Source: Epiperipatus broadwayi
Lineage: Eukaryota; Onychophora; Udeonychophora; Euonychophora; Peripatidae
Length of the DNA: 64,000 nt
NCBI GenBank assembly: GCA_028023455.1
Contig: JAQFVV010006255.1
Span: forward strand, 2,108,001 to 2,172,000
Reading direction: 5' to 3'
The translations under genes were made by a program, and so were the position numbers. Positions 51,231 to 63,073 of the stretch are shown piece by piece (position 1 is the stretch's first letter; every line of letters begins with the position of its first letter). The notes under the pieces are model-generated. The model was not told the DNA's origin and did not search any database. It saw only the letters and a program-made list of their open reading frames with translations.

Positions 51231-52720
51231 TTTACTATTAGTTACTCTACTTTTCTATTACAAAACTAAAAAAGCCGATATTTATATAAAATCATAGGCC
51301 CAGCCCGGAATCATAATATGTATGTGTTTTTGATTAGCATCAACACCATCAAACGACTGACACAATAGAATAGAAAACAAACGAATAGAGTGATTATTCA
51401 TTAATTTTGACATTATTTTGGAGGCGGTAGGTTTTATACTTATTTCATTTATATATATATCATTGTTATACTTATGCATATATATATTTTGGTTTCACGA
51501 ATATGAAATGCTCGATCATGGAGATTTAAAAAAGTAGGTTAAAGTCAATTTAAATTACATCCATAACACACAAAGACACTTATGCCATAATTTAGTGGTT
51601 AAGATTATTTTATTTAACATTAATAGTATAGAGGTTTTGGGTTAAGCTATAAACAGTTAAGTCATTATTATAGTACACATAGTCTTTCACTTTTATTTGG
51701 ACAGAAGGCCATCTAGAAAGTTGGATCCTAGTCGTATTGTAGGCTTGTGGAGGGTGTATTTTTCTCAAGAAAGATAATTATAATGCTAGAATAGGGGCAT
51801 CATTAAACAATTGATAAGCCATTGTCCTAATTGGATAGTATTTTATTTTAAAATAGATCAAATCATTTCAGATTTCATTTAGATCTGATAAGGAAGGGCA
51901 ATCGAAAAGGGTATAATATAGATAATAGTCTATTCATACTTGTGTGTCTCTCTGGTTATTTCGTATATACTTATAATACATAAAAACAATTGCATCCTCT
52001 GAAGAAAGAATTTACTGGAATTATTAGAGTCTGTGAAAGATTACACTAGATAAAGATTATGTGGTTGTGTTATGTAAATAAACAATACGATGGTTGAATA
52101 ATCTTCTCGATCTAGTACTAGACTACCTGCCGAATGGTATCCTTATACCAGCTACTATAATCTTTATAATCTTGGTAGTTTGGTGGCTCTAAAGCATTAT
52201 GTATCTTCACACCATATAATGAAAAATACATTTAAATAAGGCCTTGCTCTACTATGAGACTTAGAGGCTAACAAATTCCAAAATATGCTTGGCTCATTTT
52301 TGACACTTAGAGGCTGACAAATAGAAAACTATGCTTAGCTCACTTTTGAGACTTACAGAGGCTGATAAATATAAATAAAATATGGTTGGGTGCAGTGCTG
52401 AGATAAGAACTCTGAAGTATCAATAAAACATGACAATCTCAAAACAATGAAACACTTTCCATTTATTACCATTACAAGAAGCAACATGATCAACCATTGA
52501 TAAATTCATATAATTAATTTTGGTTTCAAACTATATATGTTTTCCTTTACATGCTTAATCAACAATGCAAAGAATAAGTGATATCATTTAAATTCTGAAC
52601 CTTTTTTAAAAACTATTCATTTATTGACATTGTTGGAAAATAGAGTATGAAACTTGTTGTCTGTTAACCTGATTTAAATATGACACAAATAATTCTGAAA
52701 TTTTTATCAAACATTTAGAG
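51231..52720. other. Non-coding, with a three-unit tandem repeat
   Basis: No gene is seen. At 52257-52385 a 46-50 bp unit (GACTTAGAGGCTRACAAAT, then ATGCTTRGCTCA) is repeated three times. Confidence 0.5.
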
Positions 52721-53200
52721 CAGGAGTGGGCAAACTTAAAAGTAACATGATTGACTTTTATATTTATTATCTATCGGTGATCGACTTTTTGGGTAATAAA
52801 GGAATAAATAATATCTTATAAAATTTAAATTTTGTTTACTGATTATTATTAATTATTTATATATTTTTGCTATATTGACAGAAATAAGCTTTTTAAAGAT
52901 TAGTTGGAAGAATTCATACAGAGTGTGAATTGCTGTAAACTAAAAAACTTTAAAAAACTATCTTTGATTAAATATATCAGTTTATTAATAGGACTAGAAT
53001 TCAGAATCTTAGCGGAGGTAATAATTAATTAATGAGTGAAACAATAGAAAAATCATCTTAAGTATGAATGTAAAAATAAAAAGATTCGGAATTCAGGCAA
53101 CTAGTAATCTGATGGCAGAAACATCTGCGATCGACTGACAAGTTGTGCATGGTCGACCTGTCGATCGCGATCGATCGTTTGCCCACCCCCTGATTTAGAG
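52713..53200. mobile_element. Non-autonomous hAT element with perfect 8-bp target duplication
   Basis: The 472-bp element (52721-53192) begins CAGGAGTGGGCAAAC and ends GTTTGCCCACCCCCTG, a near-perfect terminal inverted repeat starting CAG, as in hAT transposons. It is flanked on both sides by ATTTAGAG (52713-52720 and 53193-53200), the 8-bp duplication expected for hAT. Internal sequence near both ends is rich in GATCGAC and CGATCG words. There is no transposase frame, so it would need one supplied in trans. Confidence 0.93.
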
Positions 53201-53399
53201 TATAAAGGCTGTTCTTGTATTTTTTAAACAATCTTTCAATATTAGATGGAACATTATTATTATACCTAGTTCATTTGCCATGACTTTTTTTAAACATATG
53301 TTTTAACATTTGAACAGTACAATTCTTTTTTTTTAAAACTAGCATTTTTTTTTAAATGCTCTGTAGTATCTACTTTTGTGATGTGTCTTATATGTATAT

Positions 53400-54887
53400 A
53401 TTATTTTTTCATTCTTCTATGTCAGGTATCTATCTATTCACAAGTTCAGAGTCATCAACTTAGAGGCCATCCTTATTCATAAAAGGATTAAACTTTGCCT
53501 CTTTCTTAATACTTTTCTCCTCACTTTCCATCCTATCATTACACCTTTTTTTAATATCTGTATCAGCAGTGTGATTTGTTTTCTAGTAAAAGATCATGGT
53601 TCATGACTAGATTGATAGTAATATTTCCCATTATTAATATCAATTACACTTCCAGTCTGACAAATAATTCTTGTTCTATTGGGACTAGTGACACTACCTG
53701 TTGATGTTTTTCATGTAATTATCCATGAACCTTCAGGTCTTTTATATCATGGTTTTTTGTTTGTAATGGCATTTAACTGGGGTTCAGATCCCATTTTAAA
53801 TGGCTCTCTAGGTTGGGGTATTAATTCCCCTTTCCCCTCACTCTTATGCAGGTTTGATGCTATTAAATGCATTGAGTAAGTCTTTCTGTTAGTGCCTTTT
53901 AGCATCTGTTAAATGTGCTTAGGTAAGTTACACCTAACTATGTGTACAATCTGACTTTCAGATAATGGATCAGCAGACAAGGCTCTTAAATTTGACTACT
54001 TACCATTGAATGCTTTTCCAGATTTAATTTTTTTTGGGCAGTATGGTGTTTGATTCCTTCTTGGCAATCCACCCTTTAACATAGTCTGTTTAAATTGGTC
54101 AAAATTTACAGGTTTGTCAAACAACAACTCCCACCATGTTTGAGATGCATTTTTAGAGATGGCTACAAGCAATCATAATTGTCACTTCTTCAGGCCATTT
54201 ATTCATACTAAAATATCTTTCTAAACTGCTAATATACTCAGTTGGAGCCTCACCTATATGTCCTGACAAAACTCTAATTTTTACTGGGATTATAGTGAGG
54301 TGTGTATCGACATCTGTATATGCATCCCTACTAACATCTGGTTAACTATTTTCACGTGCAATACTTAATTTTTCATTAGCCAAGTCTAACTTAGACGAGA
54401 TTTTCTTTTAATTTTTATCTAGCTCTATTTTCACTAACCTCTGTTATTTCTTCCTGCATTTTAATTTGACTCTCACTTTTTATTTGAATATTTTCAATTG
54501 CTTGAGTCAAGTAGTTGATTTCTATCATTGCTTGAGTCAATATTTGCATATTCTCTATTTTTACATCTTCAATTATCCCATGCAGTTGTTCAAATTTCTT
54601 ATCCTGACTGTTGAACTTCAAGACTTATTTCACCAATTTTGTTTTTTAACTCTACAAAACTATTTGCCAACTTACCTATTATATATTTATTTAATTTCTC
54701 TATCTGTTTTCTTTTGTCTTACTTTGGCCTTTAAGTCCTTCATTTTGTTCTTCCATTCATTTAAACATGCTTTTCATGTTCTCTTTAATTTTTTTATTTT
54801 GTGTTTCTGTTATTTTATTTAATTCTGTGAACATGCTCATTATCATGTTAATATTATGAGTCTCAGTTTTACTTTTCTTAGCTTCCA
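53400..54887 (-). pseudogene. Gypsy-type gag relic
   Basis: On the minus strand a start at 54887 gives MEAKKSKTETHNINM and then a coiled-coil-like region (KIKENMKSMFK, 54621-54415: MQEEITEVSEN). A gag-like domain follows near 54330-54130: YTDVDTHLTIIPVKI, EYISSLERYFSMNKWPEEV. Stops occur throughout. No zinc knuckle or protease was confirmed further along. It lies about 390 bp inside the LTR-like block at 55277, in the orientation expected if that block is its 5' LTR. Confidence 0.65.
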
Positions 54888-55276
54888 TTTTTGCTTTAGC
54901 TCAGATAATTATATATATAATGAATTTAGCTACTCAATTTTCTATAAATATTTAAAAAAACGTATATAAAAATTCTAATATTTCTTTTTATTTATTTAAT
55001 AACTAGAATGCTCACCCCTCTTTCCATCATGTAATCTTCCTGAAACTTATGTCTACCAATATTTCTATCACTATTTTTGTCTAAGACATTTATGAGTTTA
55101 TTGATTTATTTTATTTATAACAAACTAAATGAATACATTTCTTATCCGATCAAGTATGTACATTCCATATTATTTTTCTGAATTCTAATAATAATAAAAA
55201 AATATATACTTTAAAACTAAACTGAGTTCAATTCCTGTTTGTTTTAATCAAGAAAATCCTGGAACTAGACTCCAAA

Positions 55277-56661
55277 TTTAACAGTATCTATTCTTTTGAC
55301 AATTGGTAATAACCAAGTTAACAGTAAAATGAAAAAAATACAATATTTTCAAATTAATTTTTGTCCAGGAGAATTTAAAAATAACTAATAAGCAACTGTG
55401 TACATGGTGGAGTAACTACATTCAACTTACTTTTAATTGATAAGTTGATACTAGTCATGTTAAACCCACATAGAAACAAATTTTTATGCAGATTCAGTTT
55501 TGTCTAGGAGAATTTAAAAATAACTAATAAGCAACTGTGTACATGGTGGAGTAACTACATTCAACTTACTTTTAATTGATAAGTTGATAATAGTCATGTT
55601 GAACCCACATAGAAACAAATTTCCATGCAGATTCAGTTATATTTCTTAATTGTTATCCCCTCTAGCTAATACTTTATTACATTAATGAAATAAATAATCA
55701 GCTTTGATTTGGATGAGAAATGACAAACAACAAAATTATTAACAACAATAACTTTAATTAAAGAATAGAATTATATGATAATAATAATAAATGTATTTAC
55801 ATATTTACAATTAAAAAAAATTATATGGCGATTATACATGAAGGAGAAAAATCTTTGTAACTTACAATAACTCTTTGAGAATAACTAAAGAAAGTTCAGT
55901 TAATTACCTTAATGTCTTTGTGAGCTCTTCTATATATTTTGTATCCATAAATGTGGGAATATGGCCATTATTCATTAAATTTTAAAGTCTTGCCAATATA
56001 ATATTTTAGTCTGTTTTGGTTCATTCTGTGGCAGCTTTCCTATGACAGTTTCCATTGCAATGTTCTTCTGAGGATTTAAAATAGATATATTCACAGTTTA
56101 ATTTATAGAAGTATATTTCTATGGGATAATCACTTTAGATGAATAGTTTTCCTTTTGTAGCAAGTAAATATCAAATATTTCTTCAACAAAATAGTGATGA
56201 ATAGATGGGAAGAATCAAGGTTAATGTTAAGGCATTTTTTTGCTTACAGTTCCATATTCAGTTACAATACTGGAAAGATCAGGGAAAGCATCCTAGAGGG
56301 TTCTCTACTACATGAAATGCATGCATGATATTAACTTAAAAATCCTTAATTTTTTTTATTGATTTCTATACAGTAAAAGACATGACAATGAAGTAGTTAC
56401 AATTCTTCCTACCATTTTTTGGAATGCAGACGATTTTAGAAAGTTTCTGTTGATTCCCATAGCAATGTTTTTTGTTTTTAAAAATGTTTTTTATTTTAAG
56501 AAAATAAAATAACACATTTTAATCTTTATACCTATTGTTATTATTTTAAAAATATTTTAAAATTTATTCTATATACATGACTTTTTGTATTTTGTTATTC
56601 ATAATAAAGAAAAATATTTGCATAAAAAGCAACACCTGTAAACTCAGATGTGAGGGTTACA
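55277..56661 (-). repeat. LTR-like block, right copy (probable 5' LTR)
   Basis: Read on the minus strand it begins TGTAACCCTCACATCTGAG and ends at a sequence matching ...AGATACCGCTACA in the left copy. Just inside lies TTTGGAGTCTAGTTCC, where a primer-binding site would be. It holds its own 140-bp tandem duplication (55358-55497 and 55498-55637; TTTTGTC(C/T)AGGAGAATTTA). Similarity with the left copy is clear but imperfect, so the element is old. The target duplication could not be matched. Confidence 0.65.
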
Positions 56662-59193
56662 GTGTATATAGATTAGAATCTATACATACATTATGAATGA
56701 AAGCATTTGATGTTCTCTAATAGCTTATAATGAAAATAAGATATAAGATGTTTAATATGTAGGCAAATTCTGAATTGAAAATTGTAATAATACAAGACAA
56801 CACACCAATTTTGAATAATTCATTTTTATTAACTATGCCATGTTTTTGAACATCACTATTTGCTTTATCAAAAAAAGATAGAATGCTGCTAACATTAAAC
56901 AGATTTTATGCATATTATTTTAAGGTGTGAAAAATAAAATACACAAGTATAAAGTGCCAATATTTTATGTTTCATCTTTTAAATAAATAAAATCTGCTAT
57001 ATAGAAAATAGGATTCTATATCCTATATAGATATATTTTAATCATTGATGTTTTTTTTCCACATAATTTTGAATTAAGTTTTATAACATTTTAATGAATC
57101 TATAAATTATTTTACAAATTATGTTTTAGTTCATATATTATTAATGTTTGTTTTGTTGTATTAGTTTAAAATTTTATTTTTCTTGATGAGTTATAATCAA
57201 TTGGTCTTCTGTTCATTTTTTTTTTTAATTTAAAGGAAATTAATTTAAACTTTTCAAAATCAAAAAGATTCAGAAAAATTATGGGAAGATTAAAAGAAAA
57301 TGTAATTAGATAAAAAAATAAGTCTGGCAGTTAATCACATGAGCCACAATTATTTGTAAAAAACAAAACTCGGTAAAAATAAATAAATTAGAAATCAGAA
57401 TATAATTGAAACTAGTATAAAAACAACAACAACAAATTAAAAGCAATAAATTTGCCTTTTTTTTTTTTTTAAACAAAAATATAATTACACAATTCAGACT
57501 AACTATTTTTAATGGATATTTACCATTAATTTATAAAGTGTAAAAATAGAGTAATAATACTTAATTGTAAAAACAATATTAAAAAATATTAAAAAGTGGT
57601 TAAAAGATTTTATAAATAAATTTTTTTGAAGAATATTTTATAGGATAAATTCCTAAAAACTCTTTTGAAGAAGGGGGTATGTAATTATTTTCAGACATGA
57701 ATGTTAAAGTATTAATACATTTTTATAGATAAAATAATAATATACATTTTTTCCATTTTATTTTGAAAAGAAAAAAGATTTTGTAATAGCTAAAAAATAT
57801 AGGGAAGTGACAAGCAAAATTTATTATAAATATAATTAAAAAAAATAATTTTTGCATGAAAACTTGGGATTGACAATTATATTTGGAAGAGGGATTACTT
57901 TCTGAATTTTTGCAAAAATTATTTGATATATATTATAGTAAACAAAAGTAATTTTTTTTAAATATATGGATTTGTGGAAATGATAGCTAACTTACATTTA
58001 AATGAAAATATTTAATGTTTAATGAAATGTGAAAGCAGATAATACATTTTTTTTTGAAGACAAATATTCATTTTAATACAAATTAATTTTATTATTGTAA
58101 TTGTTTAATTTGAAATATTTTTACAAAATTTATCAACTTTTAACAAGCTCATAACTTGATAATTTGAAAGTAATATTTTTTATATTCCAAATATGCTTTC
58201 TTAATAATATTAATGACTTATTTGATCAATTGGCAAAATGATTCAGATTTGATTCTCTACTGAGCAAAGCATATAAAATTGAGTTTGTATTTTCTTACTT
58301 TATAACTTTATGTGCTGACTTGTTCCTAAAAATATCTTTTTTACACACATATGCATACATAAAATTCTTTAGGATCACTGCTTCAGTTAATTTCACAGAA
58401 TGTATCAAATCCATATAGATGAACAAAATTGATCAAATCCATGCAGATTTAAAATCTAATGGTAATATCTCAAAAATTTCGCTTAGTAGCCATAAAACAT
58501 CCTAAATAATAACATAAAGTAGAAAAAGTAGCTCAAACTTAAAATGTTATTTGATATTGGAGATTCTAATTAATCTTATAAAGACTTATAAAGTTCTGAT
58601 AGGAATAGAACATTATCCAAAATGTATCCCCTAATACAGTTCTTATTATATCAATTATTATATTCATTTAAACTTGCAAGACATTTCTAATTATTAATAT
58701 ATTTTTAATAATCTAGTTGGTAGATTTTATTTTCCCTATTATAATGAAATTATTTAATCTTAAATGAAAATTTATCAACATTTTGAAGTTTAAATAAATT
58801 CAATGTTATAGAAGTCAATAATATCAGCCTTGCTTTCTTTTATTAAGCAGTGGCCTTTTTTTTAGGAAATCTTAAATTGCAAATATACAGTGGAAAATTT
58901 TATTTATTCAATATTAAATGTATTTACAATGTCAAATGTATATATTGTACTTACCATCATTCATAATCAATTTTTAATGTTTAACTGCAGGTCCAATTAT
59001 ATTCTTATCATCATTAATAATTTAAAATATTGCTTAGGATTTTTTGTAATTTATTCTAATATTTCATATTTAAAGCTGTGTCCTAGATTTTCAGTAATGA
59101 ATTTTGATGATTAAATGTTCATCATCAAATAATGAAACTATATATTTTTAAGATAATTTTTTTTTTTTAATCATTATTTTTTTTTCTTTTTAG
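56662..59193. other. AT-rich intron end, no gene seen
   Basis: The stretch is very AT-rich. No repeat family or coding motif was recognised, apart from a patch at 57090-57125 that is the inverse of 47655-47690. It ends in the polypyrimidine tract and acceptor of exon B. Confidence 0.6.
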
Positions 59194-59350
59194 AGAAAAC
59201 CTGGTTTCAGACTGTTTTCAAGGCTGTTTTGTAGTTACATGTACATTGTGTGCATTCATTAGTTTAGTATGGTTACGAGAGCAAATTTTTCATGGAGGAG
59301 GACCAGAATGGTTAGAACACGAACCTGCTCAAGTGTTACCTCCTCAAGGG
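59194..59350 (+). CDS. MARCHF6: MARCHF6 internal exon B (157 bp)
   Basis: The exon begins with A, which completes the Thr codon from exon A, then reads ENLVSDCFQGCFVVTCTLC, AFISLVWLREQIFHGG, GPEWLEHEP and AQVLPPQG: 52 whole codons. It matches the second membrane segment and the following WLREQI-HGG block that is almost invariant in animal MARCHF6. The acceptor is TTTCTTTTTAG (ends 59193); the donor is GTAAGA after CAAGGG, so the next exon begins at a codon boundary. The CFVVTCTLCAFISLVWL stretch is the membrane helix. The codons after HEP enter the poorly conserved loop. Exon A's acidic-side context and this exon together cover about 76 residues of the N-terminal part of the ligase. Confidence 0.95.
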
Positions 59351-59386
59351 GTAAGACAACATATGGATCCTTATGTTATATATATA

Positions 59387-60565
59387 CACCTGGGTCTCAT
59401 TTTACGCGATAGATAGGTTCCTCAGAAAACATGCGCAAATGAAATTGCGCAAAAATAGATGTAACTTACATTGAAAAAGGGGGCATGTGGTCTGTGATTT
59501 TTCAAAATTCACTTAAAAGTAAGCACCAATGTAAAATTACTTTAAAATTCGCGCAAAAAAAAAAAATAATGAAATAAAATATGACTAATAAAAAATTTCA
59601 AATTTGAAAAAAATTGATACAAGACAAACTTTTTTTAACTATAATATTTAATTTTATTCAAAATAATCTATTTTTATGCATAATTTACAGTACAGTAATT
59701 TACATTTTTTTATACACGTTTTAATTATTATCGCTATTTGCCGAAAAACACGTTCATTTGCAAACTGGTAAAAAATCAGATTCTCACAAGAAGAAATACA
59801 ACTAGCGCCAAGTTTACTCTCATGTTGTGTGAATGGTTTTCTGCTGACAATGTAATTAGTAATTAATCTTTGAGACGATGATTTTATTAATTGTTTATGA
59901 ACTTAGACTTATGATAATAAAAAGACATTTATTCACCACTTCTGGGAAAAAATTAATTAAAACTAACAACTAAAAATTAAATTCTTATTTTTGTCTTTAA
60001 TTTTTTAATTTTTAATTTCATTTAAAAATCAAATTTCATTTTACATCACATTAATTTCAAGTCGCTGTAAGTAATTTTTAAATTGTTAATTACAATTAAA
60101 AATCAGATTTTAATTTTTAATTGTCAAATTTAATTGTGCCCACTGCTATTACTCACCTTTTAAAAATAAACTTGCGGACCCTAAATGATTAATAATTGAT
60201 TACGTTCTTTTTTGAAAAGCAAAAACAGAATGTGATTTAAAATGCAAAATTAACACGTACAATGTTTGAACAAATTTACATTATAATCTTATAAAATTTA
60301 ATGTGTGTATACATAAAATGTGGAAATCATGATTTTAATTTCATTATTGCATAAAATCTTACTATTATAAAGCACTGAAAATATTGAAATTACTAAGATG
60401 AAAGTCGAATTCCAATAATGTGCTATTACTTTCAATATAACGTAAGTGCGCAAAATTTATTATTTAAAGTAATAGCGCATTATCGGAGTTTGACTTCTGG
60501 TGAAACATGAATCGCATAACTTCAAAATCGTGTTAAATAAGTCCACGTAAAAAGAGACCCAGGTG
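59387..60565. mobile_element. TA-flanked inverted-repeat element (MITE-like)
   Basis: The left end CACCTGGGTCTCATTTTACG and right end CGTAAAAAGAGACCCAGGTG are inverted copies with one mismatch in 20. Both sides are flanked by TATATA, consistent with a TA target as in Tc1/mariner-type transposons, though the flanking TA run hides the exact duplication. The interior is non-coding and rich in GCGCAAA words near the ends. It contains a second hairpin (60402-60432 against 60466-60496, 27 of 31 matching). It starts 36 bp after the splice donor of exon B. Confidence 0.88.
60402..60496. repeat. Internal hairpin within the 59.4-kb element
   Basis: AAGTCGAATTCCAATAATG... at 60402-60432 is inverted at 60466-60496 with four mismatches, all transitions. 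It may be a nested small element or part of the parent element. Confidence 0.8.
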
Positions 60566-60752
60566 TATATATATATTGAAATGATATATTTCATTGGTGT
60601 AAAATAAAACAAAGGTATGGAAAAGAAATTTTATTTAATGATTTAAAAAAAAAGAGTGATGTCATTGATTGTGTTTAAAATATTGTAATATTATTATTAT
60701 TTAAAAACATTATGCACTATTAATCTATAAAAGTTGATTTTATTAAACTATG

Positions 60753-63073
60753 ATTTAAATCAGGGGCTATGCAGTATTTTGAAGGATAGCCAAGATATCA
60801 AATGCACTACAAATAAATTGTCTTGACTTTAGACCGTTCTGTCCAGAAAGCTGTCTTACTCTGGATATTTAAAGAAAACAAGGAAATAAATGTAATTTTA
60901 TTGGAACAAGATTACTTATTTTACTGTAGGAATAACAGTAAAACAACTACTTACTGCAAACACAACAACAACAACAAAAAAATTGCAAATTCCTTACTAT
61001 AAACAAAATACAATTAGAAATGGCAAATTAATTAATGTGTCACTTGTTTCTATTTATTGTTTGCTAACTTCTCCAGATCAGGAGCAATGTTTGTTGATGT
61101 CAAAACATCATTCAGGTGGTCATCACACAACCTTGTTTTAAATGACTTTTAGAATATTTCATTTTTGAAAAAAGTTTTTCACAAGCATATGTACTTACAA
61201 ATAATGATACCATCATTTTTGCATTATTCAAGATGTTTTTATTCCACTTGGCAATACATATTTCTTGTAGAAATTAGCAGTGGATTCAAAGTGAAATTTT
61301 GATTTCAAAAATTCATCACATTGTAAATCAATTAACTCCAACTGATATTTTTCTGCCACTTATTCTACATCAACTTCATAAGGAGAATCAAATAATATAA
61401 ATTGATTTCTATATTGCTTGAAGTCCATAAAATGGAGGAAAACTTGTTTCTCAAATCCTGAATAAAGCTCCCAAAAATGTCTGGTATTACATCTTTCTTG
61501 GGATTTTGAAGATTTGGAAAATTAGAATGTTGGCTGTCTGAAGTGATTCTCACAGTCAATGTTTTCTTTCAGAAGCAGTAATTTGACCAAACATTTCAAA
61601 TATAAGCTTGTTCCTTCCTTAAAGCTCAAGATTCAAATTGCTCATGTGGGTCATGATGTTTACCATAAATGCTAACTTGACAATCCACTGTGGATTTTGA
61701 AAGCAAGGATTATCTTGGTCTTTGCTCTCTAAAAACATAACAATCTTTTCTCTGAATGCATATACTTGTTCCAGCATTTTTCTTCAGCTAAGTCATTGAA
61801 TATTTGAAAATTATGTAAGATCACCATACTCTGCTTCAATTTGTTTTAGAAATTTTTGAAACTGACTGTGATTTAGTCCTCTTGATAGTATAAAATTCAC
61901 TGGTTTTTGACCACTGCCATGATATCTTTAAAATTCAATGACTTTGCACATAACACATTCTAATGAATAATGCAGCGAAGTTTGATTAGTTTGTATTCAA
62001 TACCAATATGTTCTTGAAGCAATGAAACAAAAACTTTTTTTTTTTCCCAACCATCGCTGTAGCTCCATCCTTGGTTATTCCAGTAAATTTTGATAAATCA
62101 AGATTTCTTTCAGAAATAGATTTTATAATGCCTTCATAGAAATGAATTGTATAAAGTCTTCCACAATATCAAATATTGGTGTTACACCCTCACAAATACT
62201 GCAAGTTGGTAAATATCCATCATATCTGTGGTTTCATCAATGGCAATGGAATAATATTCCAGATTTGTTAAAATGCCCTTTAAGGCACTTCTGACATTTA
62301 CTGAAAATCCTTCAATTCATTTTGTTATAGTTCTTGCTGTTAAGAATTATTGCAGAAAATAATTCCTTTTTTTCTGGACAAACAACTTCACTACCTTCAG
62401 TATACATTCTTTGAAGAATTCTCCATCAGGAAAAGGTTTCATCTTTTCTGCAATTAGTTTTGACACTTCATAGCTAGCACAAGTGTTTCGATCAATTTCT
62501 TTAATTTTTTTTGTGAAAAAGAATGACTGTTTTATTAATTTTTTCTCAGTCATGCAACTTTGTCTTCTCATATTTTTTTCACTTAATTATTGTAACTTAT
62601 TATGATGAGTTTCGTAATGCCATTTAATATTTGAAACTTTCTTCATGACAATGGCATCTTGACAAATCAAAGAAATATATTTCCCAAAGTGCTCAATGAA
62701 AAAATAGCAAAGTATCCAACCTTCATTAAAATTTCACACTTAAGATCTACCTTTCTTTTCTTAGTATCCATGGGGAGGGGGGGTGTTCAGAAGAAAATAA
62801 CTTCTGGAAAGGAAAGAGAGAAAAAAAAAATTGGTATGGAGAAATAAGAACAATGAACACAAATGTATTTGTAGATACAGTAATGTGATGAGATTTAATA
62901 TTTGTGAATAAATTTTTATTTGTTTGCCAGTACACTGATATCTAACCATTGGCTACTAGTTATCTAATCTCTAGATAATTGGTGTCCAGTTGTTAAGATG
63001 GAGGGGCAGACAAAAATCTCTCATGGGCTGGATGTGGCCCATGGACCTGAGCTGGCCGACCCCTGATTTAAAA
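60753..63073 (-). mobile_element. hAT transposon relic with both ends
   Basis: The element (60761-63065, 2305 bp) starts CAGGGGCTATG and ends GTCGGCC-like GACCCCTG, sharing the CAGGGG end typical of hAT. The flanks ATTTAAAT (60753-60760) and ATTTAAAA (63066-63073) match in 7 of 8 bases. On the minus strand a GTF2IRD2/FAM200-like transposase is readable in pieces: ASYEVSKLIAEKMKPFPDGE (near 62475), SIAIDETTDMMDIYQLAVF (near 62250), LSRGLNHSQFQKFLKQIE (near 61880), DIFGSFIQDLRNKFS (near 61480), and the C-terminal dimerisation block LCDDHLNDVLTSTNI (near 61130-61085). Stops and frameshifts inactivate it. The terminal DNA (TGGGCTGGATGTGGCCC) is also of this family's style. Confidence 0.9.

Larger units (their letters stand above)
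12497..59193 (+). other. MARCHF6 intron of about 46.7 kb
   Basis: The stretch between the two exons begins GTAAGT and ends TTCTTTTTAG, a phase-2 intron. It carries most of the transposon relics described here. No further exon is needed, because exons A and B join within one conserved Thr codon with no residues missing relative to known family members. I recognise no nested host gene within it. Confidence 0.85.

Noticed and set aside
54466-54822. 118-codon plus-strand frame rich in Phe and Leu
   Set aside because: It is the complement of the Lys- and Glu-rich gag coiled-coil region on the minus strand.
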